The notes under the pieces are model-generated. The model had not been told where the DNA came from. It saw only the letters and a list, made by a program, of their open reading frames with translations, and made no database searches. A program made the position numbers and the translations under genes. This document shows, in pieces, positions 45,755-57,780 of a DNA stretch of 64,000 nt (the first letter of the stretch is position 1; each line of letters begins with the position of its first letter). Where the stretch lies: the NCBI GenBank assembly GCA_039621445.1, contig CP154954.1:74057653-74121652 (forward strand), in the 5' to 3' direction. Origin of the DNA: Euglena gracilis (lineage: Eukaryota; Euglenida; Euglenophyceae; Euglenales).

Positions 45755-46133
45755 CCCCCCCCCCCCGGGCAATTGACGCCCCCGGGCAATTGACGCCCCC
45801 GGGCAATTGACGCCCCCGGGCAATTGTCACCCCTGGCTGTGCCGGCCAATTTGTCACCCCGGGAAATTGTCACCCCCGTCCGTGCTGCCCAATTTGTCAC
45901 CCCCCACCACAGAAGATGTTTGTGAACTTTCTTTTCGCCGACACGACTCGATTGATCCTCTATTTCGCTAGAACGTGCTGAGAAATGTCACATACCAAAT
46001 GTTGTGCACAATATCACAAACATAGCTTCATTTTTGCGTGTTCACTGGTGTTTCAGATGGTGTTTTTGGTCATTTGGATTTAATGTGGCCTACATGGGTG
46101 GGCAATTGACGCCCCCGGGCAATTGACGCAGAG
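45755..46133. repeat. CCCGGGCAATTGACGCC tandem element
   Basis: Four direct copies of ccccgggcaattgacg at 45,765-45,823, then aattgtcacccc variants to 45,905, about 190 bp of plain DNA, and two more gggcaattgacgcccc copies at 46,100-46,130. Arrays at both ends of a single-copy core echo the IE-3 architecture. Confidence 0.65.
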
Positions 46134-46317
46134 GTCTGAACTACATGTGTGAACATGTGTGAGGGGTGACATTGTGCATGAGCTGCAAAAACTGATGGAC
46201 AATCACTGCTGCTTGCCACCAATGATATTTGCTATTAAATCATCCCATGCTGTTATTTGTGCCCCAGGATATGTACAATAACATTAAGAAAGATGCCAAC
46301 ACACACACGAACTTTAC

Positions 46318-46431
46318 CTCCAGGCAGACTAAGTGGAAGACACGGTACAAGAGGACATCTGCCAGCGACGGCAGCCGAGTTGCAGTGAATGGGTGTGCGA
46401 GGCACAGGGGTGTGTGCACTGCGCCACCGGA
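46318..46431 (-). CDS. Gene C exon: GGAVHTPLCLAHPF...LADVLLYRVF
   Basis: 38 codons with acceptor gtgaccccag|TCC and donor CTGGAG|GTAAAG, both good. Reads SGGAVHTPLCLAHPFTATRL then PSLADVLLYRVFHLVCLE. The pattern AGxVVxPxNLP...LxxxxLAxIFxGxIT of the PstS family fits with several substitutions. A plus-strand frame over the same bases has no splice support and is taken as the shadow. Confidence 0.55.
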
Positions 46432-47344
46432 CTGGGGTCACTTTGACGTAAGGAGAAGCCGCAAGCTCCTGCGTGGCACTTTTCACGGTGCAGTGCCGGA
46501 ACTGAAACGGACAATCAAACTGAAACCTCCCTAATCGGATTGGAGAAATACCAACACAGGGCATCCTCCCCAGCACCATGTTTCATCCCAAAACAAAAAA
46601 TCTCGTGATGATATTGGGGTTCAAAAAAAAAACGCTTTGCAGTTTTTCACTTTTTGCAAAAAATATTTTGCACATTTTGCACATTTTGCAAAAAGTGCAA
46701 AATGTGGGGAAAATTCAGCATCAGCATCATGCAACACAGTTCACATTGTTGGCGAACATTCGCACTTTTCCACGATAACAAAAGAAGCATGAGCAAAAGT
46801 AGTATCTTGGACGCTTCATGTAAAGAACAAAAAAAACCAAAAGCAAGCGAGGTGCAAACTTACATAATGGGATGTTTACTTTTCCAGTTGCACACATTGA
46901 TATTTCATTACGCAACAACTGAAAAAAGAAACATTGTTCAGAAAAAAGTGGTGTACACAACTTCAGGATGCCTGGAGAATCATGTAGAAGAGAATTTTCC
47001 CGATACATTCACCCTGAGAAAAAAAATGCAAAAAATCGGTAAGGTAGGTCAAAACAGACAAAAAAGACAGCAAAAAATTGGACTCTTTCCAAAATTTTCA
47101 TTCAGCAAAAAAAAATTGAAATTACTCGAAAAATGCAAAATTCCAAATTCTGGATAAATGCAAAAATGAATGATGCAACTTGCATAATCCCCCGTGGCTT
47201 GTGCCACACTCGTTTTGAATATCCCCCAAGTGACATATGAGTGCCAAAAAAATGGTCAGTGAATGACATGAAATCATAGGCAGAGATTTTTTTAGCCATT
47301 TCCTGCAAAAGGGTGTAAGCCATTCCAAATAATAAGGTGACGAT

Positions 47345-47900
47345 GATAAGCCCCCACCAAATAAGATCCCCCGCCAATATAAGACCCCCCCCCCTAGGCC
47401 GATCGATCCTAGACTTCCCCTCGTGAGTCTGGAGTCCGTCCAACTGGGGGGAAAAAAATCCTCCGGCGCTGATCGCCGAGGTGGAAATGAGGTTTTTGAT
47501 GGGCTTTTTGCTTGATTGATGATGGAAAAAAACCCAAAAATGACCAAAACGGGCATTTTTGGCCAGTTTTTCGGCGCTTTGCGTGGGTCACTGGGTACCA
47601 CCCCCCCCCCGGGGCGCATGGCCCAGGCCACGGTTGAAGGAAAGGCCAGGGGGCCAACCTGGGAGAGGCAAGTGGATGTTAAGAATTTTGGTGGCCATGT
47701 GCAAAAGGCCGAAGGGCAACTTTAGCGGGACCAAGTTTGTATGTAAGGCAAGCGCCTTGGGGGGGGGGAGGGGAGGTGGCTAACCCTCAAACAGACCCCG
47801 GGGGTTCACTAGGATTTCCAGTAGCCAAAATGAGGACTAGCTGCAGCCCATACTCTCCCCCTCCCCCCCGGATTACTGCGAACCCTTAAGCGGAAGCCTG
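47345..47900. repeat. Diverged copy of the 1.3-2.0 kb repeat
   Basis: Shares gccgaggtggaaatga (47,475) preceded by tcctccggcgct, the word gccgatcgatcctag-like (compare gggccgatcgagc at 27,290), and 'tactgcgaacccttaagc' near 47,874 (compare 1,596). It links the AAATAAGACCCCC family and the 1.3 kb family, which may be parts of one larger element. Confidence 0.5.
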
Positions 47901-48014
47901 GGACAAAGGTGGCCGAAAAGCTGCCCGTAAGCGGCCAACGGATCCAAAAGTGGGCAAAAGTTGGCGAAACAAACGAAAGCGGGCAAAAGTGTTTAAAAGT
48001 GCGTACGCTGTGAC

Positions 48015-49651
48015 CAGGCACCTATGGTCACTTCTCATTTTGGTGCTCTGGTCGGCCCTGGTCGGCCCTGGTCGGCCCTGGTCGGCAAATAGTCGGCCAT
48101 AGGTGGGGGTATCCTTCACAGAAAAAATGTGAAGGGATGCAATGATTTTCTGAATTGTCTTGCCAAGATCAAAAGGAAGTGCCCCATAAGGCCTCCATTG
48201 GTTCCCCAAAAGCAACCAAAATGACCTAAAATGGCTTGAAATAACCAAAAATTACCCAAAAAACACCAACAAAATCCACAAAAGATTGTGAAAAATGACC
48301 CAAAATTACCAAAAGGGCGCAAAATGGCCACAATGCCATAAAAAATGCTCAGATTGACCCAAATTAGCCCAATATTTGCCAAATCAGTGACAAATAGCCC
48401 CCAAATTAGCAAAAACTGGTCCATAATGGCCAAAATGGGTGTAAAACTGGAGATTTGTGAGAAAATTATCCAAAAATGGGTTTAGTTCTTCAAAGTATAC
48501 AAAAAAAATGCCAGCATCACCCTGCATCGCCCAGCAACACCCTGCATCGCCCAGCATCGCCCAGCATCGGAACCCCACCTCTGATCACCAAAAATCCAGC
48601 ATCACCCGGCATCGCCCAGCATAAAGCACCTTCGGTCACCCACCCCTTTGGGCCCCGCATCGCTCTGCATCGCCCTGCATCGCCCTGCATTGCCCTAGAG
48701 GCATCCAATGGTGCCCTAGGCAACCTTACAGTAAACCCCCAGGCAACCATCAGGCACATCCACACAAAATCCTCATTGCTCACACTTTGCATTGGCCACA
48801 CTACAAAAGAGCATGCAGCAGACAGGAAGCACAGAGTCAGTCACGGTGGGGGTCCCGCTTCTTGGCCTCCAGCCAACCTTCCTCGACACCCAAGTCGCGA
48901 CTTTGTGTATTAAATTCGCGGCTCGTTGGATGCCAATCCTAGCATCCAACAATCAGGGGTGCACAGTATGCGCACCCCTACAAGCATCCTCGGATTCACA
49001 TGCCCCACAAGCATCCACGGATGCACATGATCATGCACATGCCTACAACCGCGACCACAGTCGCCCGTTTATCCCACAATTTAAGATTCCCCCCATAACC
49101 TCCCTTTCCCACCGGAGCATCCACTCCAGGGAGCAACTCAGGGAAAGAGGGAGGAACATCGTCGACCCAGGTACGAAGCAAGCACCAATGTGGAGGCTGT
49201 ACGCAGGTATGCAGCAGGGGCACGATACCTTCGGCTCCAGGGGAACACACCTCCCGGAGGGGGACGGAGAGGTCCAGCACGGCATCAGAGGCAGAGGCAC
49301 GGGCCGACATGAAGGGCAGGCTGGAGTGGTCTGCAGGGCAGGGAGGGACGAGACAACAGAGGTGTACCCAGCAGTATGGGCCCAAATATGAACCCCACTT
49401 CAGCCATCCAAAATCCCCGCATCCAAAAAATCCAAAAAAATCCCCGCATCGCCCTGCATCGCCCAGCACCATCAGAGGTGCTTGTTCCAGAGGGAAAGCT
49501 GCCGAACTCCTTCATCCATTCCCCTTCGGTCGGCCAACCACATGCAAGTCGGCCCTGGTCGGCCCTGGTGGGAACCCCCCCTACGGGGGTCCTGAAAATC
49601 ATAGTCAGCCCTGGTCGGCCCTGGTCGGCCCTGGTCGGCCGTAGGTGCCTG
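48015..49651. mobile_element. IE-3 composite element with perfect 8-bp duplication
   Basis: Ends CAGGCACCTATGG and CCGTAGGTGCCTG; GCTGTGAC flanks it exactly (48,007-48,014 and 49,652-49,659). Inside each end lies an array of ggtcggccct units (48,052-48,085 and 49,550-49,637), bounded by ccataggtgggggt (48,098) and cctacgggggtcctgaaaa (49,580). The core contains cagcatcgccctgcatcgcc repeats. Same layout as 27,204-28,964 but with a different short repeat. No transposase recognised; the open frame at 48,792-49,391 is GC-biased but not similar to anything I know. Confidence 0.75.
48505..48700. repeat. GCATCGCCC minisatellite
   Basis: Direct repeats of cagcatcgcccagcatcgcc and ctgcatcgccctgcatcgcc; two more units near 49,445-49,470. 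Core of the IE-3 element. Confidence 0.8.
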
Positions 49652-50418
49652 GCTGTGACCAGGGGTTTGCTGAAGCCGGAGGGAACCTGACCCCCAGGTC
49701 CAGCCAGCCAGCACCTTTTTTCCAGCCAGCAACTCCCAGCCGGGCTGCGGACCCCCCCCTTCGAAGGTGTTGACCAGTAATCAAAAGGTCCTTTTTTTAG
49801 TGAAACAACTCCCCAGAGCCAAGCAGTGATGGGGAGACAGGACATGGGACTGTACACGGTCACGGTTCGGGGGAGGGCTGTGAGGTTGGGGGGACATGGG
49901 GGCCCGCCCGACTATCTCGCAGCGAAGGAGTGAAATGCTGCCAGCTGAGGTCAAGGCGGACACATTTGTACGAGGCTGGCCAACTTGGATCATTTGGGCT
50001 GTTCTGACCAGTTGGGAGAAAACAAAAAAAAGAAGCAAGCTGCACACAAATTTAGGGATTTTGGGGGGAAAGGCAGCTTGGGGGAGTTAAATGTGCGTGA
50101 AACAAGGCGCACTTGAGATCAGAGGTAAAAAAAAAAAGGCGGAATGCATTGTTGTGTCCCAGAAAGGGCAATGATCTGGGAAGGGGCCCTTGACAAAAGA
50201 ACAGGGATGCGCTGGAAGCCCTGGGGGGCGGTCGATCCCCCCTGCTTCAAAACTGACAAGGACTTTGAAAAACCATCGGTGTTTCATATTTTCACATTCT
50301 GTTTCTTTTTTTCGTGTTCAAGTTTTATATTCTGCACATTTCCGCCATTTGAATCTGGGGTAAATACCCTAAAGCATTGATATGCAATACATCCTCCTTT
50401 TTTTGTTCCCATTTTGAT

Positions 50419-51087
50419 ACCTACCCCCGCCCCCCGGGAAACTGTCACCTGACAGGTTGGCCAGTACCGTGGACCCTGACAACTTCCTATACTGACAGGT
50501 TGGCCGGTACCGGGGACCCTGACAATTTCCCGGGCGGGACCCTGACAGGTTCTCGATTTTTTTTCGATTTTTTTTCGATTTTTTTTACCCGGGTTTGGCC
50601 CGAAGTCAATGGGTTGGCGGCCCAAAACGGGGCGCTGGCGGGTCGAAAAACGCTCGTTTTCGGCTCAAAAACAGTTTTACCAGGTCCGGGAGGCCAAAAA
50701 ACATCGTTTCGGGCAAAAAAAAATTTCGATTTTTTCAACTTTTTTGGCCGAAAACGGTTAAAACGGCTTACCTACCCCCCCCCCCCCCGGGAAACTGTCA
50801 TGCCCGAGAACCTGTCAGGGTCCCGCCCGGGAAACTGTCAGGGTCCCCGGTACCGGCCAATCTGTCAGTATAGGAAGTTGTCAGGGTCCCTGGTACCGGC
50901 CAACCTGTCAGGGTCATTTTTCATTGACTTTCCCTTGAAATGCCCTACCCGGGAAACTGTCAGGGTCCCGCCCGGGAAACTGTCAGGGTCCCCGGTACCG
51001 GCCAACCTGTCAGTATAGGAAGTTGTCAGGGTCCCCGGTACTGGCCAACCTGTCAGGTGACAGTTTCCCGGGGGGGGGGGGGGGTAG
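50419..51087. repeat. 650-bp inverted repeat built of GGGAAACTGTCA units
   Basis: The left arm (50,434-50,550) contains gggaaactgtcacctgacag, ggttggccagtaccg and gaccctgacaacttcc; the right arm (50,790-51,075) is its inverse with an extra duplicated unit. Arms of about 120 bases pair closely. The centre (50,550-50,760) is A/T-run DNA with a gggtcgaaaaacgctcg block. Ends read CTACCCCC...GGGGGTAG. Fragments of the unit occur at 12,695, 16,189, 29,575, 57,434 and 62,320. Confidence 0.75.
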
Positions 51088-51629
51088 TCGAACAGAGGGA
51101 AAAGTGTACAAAATGGCTTAAATTGGCCGAAAAACGGCCGTATCTCGGGCTAGGCGGTGAGCTGCAGGGAAACCAAAATCCCAGTAGATAGAGCGTTCCA
51201 AGGGCTTCAATTTAGGTCTCCAGACATTTCCTTTGATTTTGCATCATTTTCGAGAAATTGTGAAAACATCGATTTTTTGACCCCCCACCCCCCGAAAACG
51301 GAAGTCGAACAGTGGGTCCAAAGGGGGGGGCTGATCCGGGGGGGGGGGGGGGGGCGGGCCGATCCTACCCAGTTTGGACCCCTTCGCGCGTGAATAACTC
51401 GGGCCTGGCGGGGAGTTGGGGGTCAAACCCAGGTGATTCGGAAACTAGGAATCCAGTCGCTCGCGACTGAAGGAAAAAAAAATTCCGGGAACCGGGCCGG
51501 GATCATGGTGATAATCCGCCGGTTCCCGAGGTGGCCCCGAGGGGGGGGGAGGGGGGGGTTCAGGGGGGTTTTCCCCCAGGGGTAAGCTTCGCTCTTACCC
51601 ATAAAGGGATAAGAGCTCAGCGACCCCCC

Positions 51630-51835
51630 CATCCTATAACCCCCCCACTTATACCCCCCCCGCCCTCGAGCCCAACCACTAAACCGTGACTTATAACCCC
51701 CCCCCAGGGAAGACATGAGAAGGCAAAGAGAACAGCCAAGGCTGTAACCCCCCCACTTATAACCCCCCCCCTCAGGGCCAATCACTAAACAGGATCCTAT
51801 AACCCCCGGGGGTGGTATAAGTGAGGGGGGGGGGG
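51630..51835. repeat. ACTTATAACCCCCC block
   Basis: At least five cttataaccccccc words in alternating spacing, closing with ggtataagtgaggggggg in opposite orientation. Another variant of the AT-word plus C-run family. Confidence 0.55.
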
Positions 51836-54179
51836 GTATTGCACTTGTGTTTGAACGTCAGCTGGGATTCATTAGGCTGGATTGCAAGTCGCATCCCACA
51901 GGTTCCACAAGCACCCGTCCTCTCAATGCAGACACCGCATATTGCAACAAGAAATAGCAGAACTCGGAGAGGCGGTGAAAATTTTGGGCGGGTGGCGAAA
52001 CGGTGACCCCTCCCGAACAGGGTTCTGGCGGTGTCCCGGAGCTGGCTGGAGTCAAATAAGAAGGGGGAAAAATCGAACCGGCGAATATTTAACCAAAACC
52101 CCTCCCGAATACTACACCCGCACTCCCACTGGCCTGGGCCAAATGATGTTCTGAAGGCCGTTCATATCGCTGGGGTTAAGGCGGTTTGTGGAATGGCCCT
52201 GTCCCTCAAAATTTGCCAGGGATGGAGGGGACTACCCTCCTGGAAGCCCAGCCAGCCAGCAATCTTTCCCATCCGGGACCCCTCCCTCCCCCTGCATTGA
52301 TCGATTTGCATCTCCTTTCGAAATAATTCTTGCCTTGCAAAAAAAATTGGTTGAAAAACGCCCCGAAAAAGGCATAAAGGGTTGCCAAGCTCAAATGATG
52401 GAGAAAATATATTTTGAACCCCAACCCCACAATAATGTACCATGGGGTATATAATTTGGCATTTGGAAGACACAGAACTCAGCACAGCGCTCTGAAAACC
52501 GCCGATCGCATGTTTCGACTCAAATTGCAAATTCCAAATTCCACTGTTCACCTGTCATCCCATCGATTGAGAGCTCTTCTCAAGGTTTTTCAGCAGATGG
52601 CCTCAGATTATTCCACAGTGTTCTTATTTTCGAATTTCCCCAAAAATTGCCAAAGGTAATAATTGCACAAAAATACCCTTCCAAAGAAAAACCAAAATGC
52701 ACATTCTCGCATTACTTTGAACGTTTCACTGTTTTGATTTTGATACAGATTCAGTTGCCTTGTGCCGGTCATTCACCTTGTGTCCAATCCTCAGATTGGG
52801 TTGGATTTCTCGCCAAAATAACCGCCTCGCAGAACGATGAATCTGGATGCCACTTCAGGCAAATGCGGTACCTGCCCCCCCCCCCCCAAGTTGTGACCTG
52901 TGCCTCTACGCGCTGACTTGTGACGTCGGTAGTTGGGAGTCGTATTTGAGTGGGGGGGTCATATAAGGGCTTTCAGCGGGCGACGTGCACGGGTGTATAT
53001 AAAAATAAAACGCGCCACAGTGCCGGAGCCTGAATTCAGGGGGGTTGGGGGGTCGGGTTGCGCGTGAGGGGGATAGGGGCTGAGGGTCGCAAGCGCTTCT
53101 ACGCCCTGGTTACCGGTGCAATCGGTTTCATTGTTGGAAGGGTGCTTGCCCGCGACAGTGTGCTTTTTTTGCAGCGCTGCCATGGCACTGGCAAGCGCGG
53201 TGGGAGGGGTACCCAGCAGGGCGGGGGCTCGCAGTGCGTGGCATATGGGAAAGGTGAGGCAGGGGGCTGGCGGGGGCCATGACAAAAAAATCAGGGGTTG
53301 GGGTCCCGGAGGGCCAAAACTACTTCGCACTCGGGCCAACGTGCGGGAACCGGAATGGGTCCATTTTTCTGGGCCACGCCCAGGCAGGCACCGGGCCCAA
53401 ATGTCGGTTGGGTATGCCTTGGAGTGCCTGCCCAGATAGGTACCCCCCCGTTGGGGTGCGATCGGCAGTGTATTAGAATTCAGTTTGATCCCAGTCAACG
53501 ATTCTCTGTTTTTAGGACAATGGCGTTACCTTCGAATCTTAATCTTAAATCTTAAGTGTGAAATCTAAAACCTTAAATAAAAATACATTTATGCAAAAAT
53601 ACTCACCCACATGGTGAAACACGCCAACCACGTTCCGCCAGCGTCCTGTGCCGAATGAGACGCACTGATCCACCAAGTTTGTGGGTGGCACTACACACAG
53701 CGCATGGCAAACGAACTTTCAGTTGGAGTAGAAGTGCCAGTGACTAAATGCCGAGATGACAAAAGCAATGCCGCAGAAGAAAAAAGGGGCATCACAAAGA
53801 GGATCGTCCCGACTTGCAGGAAATCAAGAGACGTCCACTGGAGCCCATAAATCATATCATTCCATGTGAACAAAAACAGGTTCTTGGAGGTGACTTGGGG
53901 GGATTACACAACAAAGGTGTGGGAACGCAGCAAAATGAAAAAAAGAGGGTCTATTCATGGAATAGGCTTCTTTTTAATTAATGGTGGGTGTTTACTCTTT
54001 GAGGTGTTGCACATGTCTGTGATGGGTGGGGTGTCCCTCTTTCTTGCTCTCACTGTCAGTATCCCCCCCCTCCCCTGTGCAGCCAAATTGTCTCTGGCAT
54101 TTGTGTGCCTGTTCCCGTCAACAACTGAGGGGAATAACTGGGGGCAGGGGGTAAGCAGAGGGGGGGGGGGGCTAAACCC

Positions 54180-54970
54180 TCCCCCCAAATAATACCCCCC
54201 CTCGGGGTCCGACTTCGGCCCCCGAATTAATACGCCCCAAAGAATCGGGCCGACGACCCGGATTTTCACCTGAAAATTTGGGTAAAAATCACAATGTCTG
54301 ACAAAACAAATTACGAAAAAAATCGATTTTTCTGGATCATCTGCCCTCCAAAAATGCTACATTTCATCAGAAAGGGCAAAAAAAAAATGATCCCGAAGGG
54401 GGGCTTTGGCAGGGTTCGATATAAGGACAGGTGGGGGGGGGTGGTCCGGACCCCCCCTGCGGGCCAGGAGGGGGGGGGGGGGGGGGGGGGCACCCCCCCC
54501 ACCTAAACAGGTGCGCGGTCAGGGTGGCCGAAAATTTTTGACCCCCCAAAACGACCAAAAGTGCCATTTTGGGCACTTTTTGGGCAAAAATGTGCCAAAA
54601 ATGCAAAAAAAATTCGGCGCAAAGCGCCGGAGGAAAATATTGACCCTTTTTGGGGGGGTCAATGCCCCCGAGGGTCGGTCCGGACCCCCCTTGCAGGTGG
54701 GGGGGGGGTGGTCCGGACCCCCCTGCAGGCCAGGAGGGGGGGGGGGGGGGGGGGGGCGCCCCCCCACCTAAACCATGTACGCCCTCCTTATATCGAACCC
54801 TGGGCTTTGGCGCTATTTTTGCTCCTACGGAACTTGGAAAATTTTCGAAAAATCTTGGGAAATAAAACCCCCCAAATAATACCCCCCCCTGGGGCCGGGA
54901 CTTCGGGAGAAAAAATAATACCCCGGGGGGTATTATTCTGTTATTGTTTGTTATTTGGGGGGGGGTTACC
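54180..54970. repeat. AAATAATACCCCCC-type element with nested G-run duplication
   Basis: Ends match 25,610-25,985 (ccaaataataccccccctc; ggggtattattctgttatt). Between 54,405 and 54,800 there is an insertion bounded by gggttcgatataaggacagg (54,411) and the inverse atatcgaaccctggg (54,791), with gtggtccggacccccc blocks and a ggcgcaaagcgcc hairpin. This is an element inside an element. Confidence 0.65.
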
Positions 54971-56228
54971 CTCCAATATGACCCTAAATACCCCCGACAA
55001 CATGGTTTTCAACTGGGAAAAAAAACGGCCCAACGGGGGTTTTAATGAATGTGAGGTTAGTGGGAGGCTTTATGAGTGAGAGGTAGGGGCTCAGGTAGGG
55101 GATCCGAGGCTCAGACAGTCAGAGGTGCTCCTTCAGGGAAGGGTTTGCGTACGCGGAGGACATACAATGCAACGTGCATGATAGACAGCCGTCGGAGAGC
55201 AGCAAAAGGCCCTGTGCAATTTGTAGGGCCAAACGGCGCTACACCCGTCAGTGCACCGTCCAGCCAAGGTAACAGAAACCATTCCAAAAAAAAAGAGATG
55301 GAGAATCTCTTTTTAAAAAAAGCGCGTAGTGTGAAAGCAATGCTTGCTTTTCAGTTTGATTTCAAATCAAACAAAGATTTTTGGATCTCTGTGCCACCTG
55401 AAAAAAAAAAACCTGAAGGAACATGGGTTTTGTCTGAATTGCCACTTTGCATTTGGCGATGCCTTTGGTATGCAAATTTTGGTATCAGAAAAAAAAGTTG
55501 AACATGAGAAAATGCGAAAAGAACAAAAAAGATCTGTCGAAAACCAGGTTGACTGGCAGGCTAGGACTGTGTGCGCAGACTCAAGGAAAAGACAATTGAT
55601 GTTCGATGGGACAATGCGCAATATGCAACAGGGATGCACGCCCAAACAGGAGTCGAAGAAGACAATTCCGGCAGCATCAGACAGTGGAGACGACCAGAGA
55701 TTTGGCGCAAGACTGCCCGCAACCCACTGCCACACGACCGGGTTTTATGGATATCTACCTTCTCCCCCAGGCCGATGTGCTTGATGCATCGCATGAAATC
55801 TGTCTTAAAACTACTCAAGCTGCACTTATATACCAAAGCAAGATCACCAAAAATATCCCGAGATTAACACACAGACCTCGACCTCTTGGTGTTAAATAAA
55901 TGCAACAGATTAAAATATGGACACACCAGAAAGGTGGCCGCAAAAAAAAAACACGTTGGGAAGAAAACCGTGACTTCTGCTGGCATCATTGGACCATCGC
56001 CCTTTCACCCAACGCATTCAAAAATGCGCTTTTCGACTTTTTTTTCATTTTTTTTGTGCCTGCTCCACCCCAGCATCTCATAAGACTAAAGGCAATCTGT
56101 TTTTTTCATCCGTTGCTATGGACCGCCCTGAGAGGGGGGGGGCGTGACAACTGTCGGGGAAGAAGAGTGTTCAAAGCTCAGTTGAAGGTGTTGACCTCCG
56201 GGACGGAAAGCGCCCCCCCCCCCCGGCC

Positions 56229-56354
56229 CAGCGCAGCGGAGAGGCAGGGGGCTGGCCCCAGCAGGGTGCGGAGGGCGGCCAGGTCCGGGGGGGCGAGGCT
56301 GTCGGCGTACGTCTGCTGCACGTGGCGGACCGCGCGCTGCAGGACGCCGAGGGA
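56229..56354 (-). CDS. Candidate exon, unknown
   Basis: Acceptor cccacctgccag|TCC opens SLGVLQRAVRHVQQTYADS then LAPPDLAALRTLLGPA with heavy GC3 bias. The content is helical and coding-like. It does not match a PstS landmark and its phase does not fit direct joining to the 57.8 kb exon. It could be a gene C exon if one more lies between, or a relic. Confidence 0.35.
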
Positions 56355-56384
56355 CTGGCAGGTGGGCGGGGGGCGGGGCCGCCG

Positions 56385-56625
56385 CAGGGGTCTTTTTAAG
56401 ACCCGGGGGGGTCCCGGGGAACCCAACCCACTTTTCCCCGAAACGGCCAAAAATCGCGAAAAATGCCAAAAAATAGCACATTTGTCAAAAAATTTCGGCG
56501 CCAAAGGCGCCGAAAAGTATGACCCACCGGCCCCTGGGGGGACCCGGGGAGGGGGGGGGGGGGGGGATCGGCCAGACCCACACACCCTACCTCCTGGGGG
56601 GACCACAACAAAAATAGTGGTGGAA
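56385..56625. mobile_element. IE-2-like element, degraded right end
   Basis: Starts CAGGGGTCTTTTTAAGACC; the interior has aatcgcgaaaaatgcc, a tttcggcgccaaaggcgcc hairpin (56,498) and aagtatgacccacc. The right end is altered (gaccacaacaaaaata) and no duplication was found. It abuts the candidate exon at 56,354. Confidence 0.6.
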
Positions 56626-57061
56626 GAGAAGATCAGGGGGCGGTCGGATCCCACCAACAGCGGGGCGGGGGGGGGGGGGGTGCCACGGCCTTGGAAAAAT
56701 GTGCCAAAAAACGCACAAAACCTGCAGAAAAATGCGCAAAAAAGCTGCGCCAACAATGCTGATTCTGAGAGAAAAAGTGGGTACAATATTATTCGGGAAC
56801 ATGCAAGATGAAAGAGATCAATAGAAATATGAACAAGACGTCATTTTCAAAAAAAAACCCGGAGCAAAAAAAATGCGGGAAAAACAAAAAATGTGCTGGA
56901 AAAATTGAAGAAAAAATGTTAATAACGCGCATTGATGCGCATTTTGTAAAACTTTATTAATGCGCAAAAAAATGTGAAAAAAATGTGCTCTATCCCCTTG
57001 GATTTCAGAGTGGCCGATCCCCCCCCCCAGGGGTGGTGACTGTCTGGTTTTCCAAAATGTC

Positions 57062-57295
57062 GTACGACCGGGTTCCTGCAACCTGTGACCCGGGGGGGGA
57101 GGTCGTAACACCCCCATAACCTGCAACCTGTGACCGGGGGGTGGCCGTAAATGCGGGGGCGGTCGTAGGTAAGGTGGTGGTAAAATTTTCGCAACCTGCA
57201 ACCTGTGACCGGGGGGATGGTCGTAACACCCCCATGACCTGCAACCTGTGACCGGGGGGTGGTCGTAAATGAGGGGTGGTCGTATGACAAGGGGG
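57062..57295. repeat. Tandem duplication of about 115 bp
   Basis: Two copies of a unit containing cctgcaacctgtgaccgggg, ggtcgtaacacccccat and ggtcgtaaatg, each with two internal half-repeats. Possibly a tandemly duplicated C/G-run element. Confidence 0.7.
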
Positions 57296-57780
57296 GGGGG
57301 GGCGGGTAACTGATTGGTTTTTTTCGAAGAGTGGAAATGACCCCCGGTGGTCGAAAAAAATTGTATGGTCGCCCCCCCCCCCCTCTGCTGCGTAGGTGCA
57401 CATCCCCTCCCCGCACCCACCCCACAGCAGACCCTGACAATTTCCCGGGTACGGCCTCACGGGGTACTCAATGGATTTGGAACTGAATGCATATGCAAAC
57501 TGACAAGCGTAGTATCAGGAACACCGACGGTCTCTTGGGGAATGGCCGTTTCTCGGACCCGATATTCGCTGACTTGTCAGGAGACAACCCCTTGGAGGGG
57601 TTGTATATGGTGCCAAGGCCTTCTGTGGCATAGGCAGGTGCGGAAAGGGGATACACAGCTTCCGTGCCTAATGGTTTTTTGCCGACCCTCTCTCCGGGAT
57701 TGTAAATGGGTCCGGGCCAAAAAAAACCAGCCAGTCACTCTGGGAGAAAAAAACCAGTCACCCCCTGGAGGGTCGGCCAG

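Larger units (their letters stand above)
39622..46317. other. Region between gene B start and gene C 46.4 kb exon
   Basis: Holds IE-1 (42,656-42,973), IE-2 (42,017-42,173) and other inverted elements. GC-rich islands on the minus strand at 41,480-41,760, 43,515-43,690 and 44,345-44,480 are open and may be C-terminal exons of gene C, but none shows a family motif I can defend. The promoter of gene B should lie just above 39,621; the 400-bp repeat at 39,816-40,224 is in that position. Confidence 0.35.

Noticed and set aside
46229-46534. Plus-strand frame of 101 residues
   Set aside because: The minus-strand exon over the same bases has good acceptor and donor sites and fits the PstS pattern; the plus frame is its shadow.
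48792-49391. 200-residue open frame as a transposase for IE-3
   Set aside because: No catalytic or zinc-finger motif of a known transposase was seen, and the other IE-3 copy has no similar frame.
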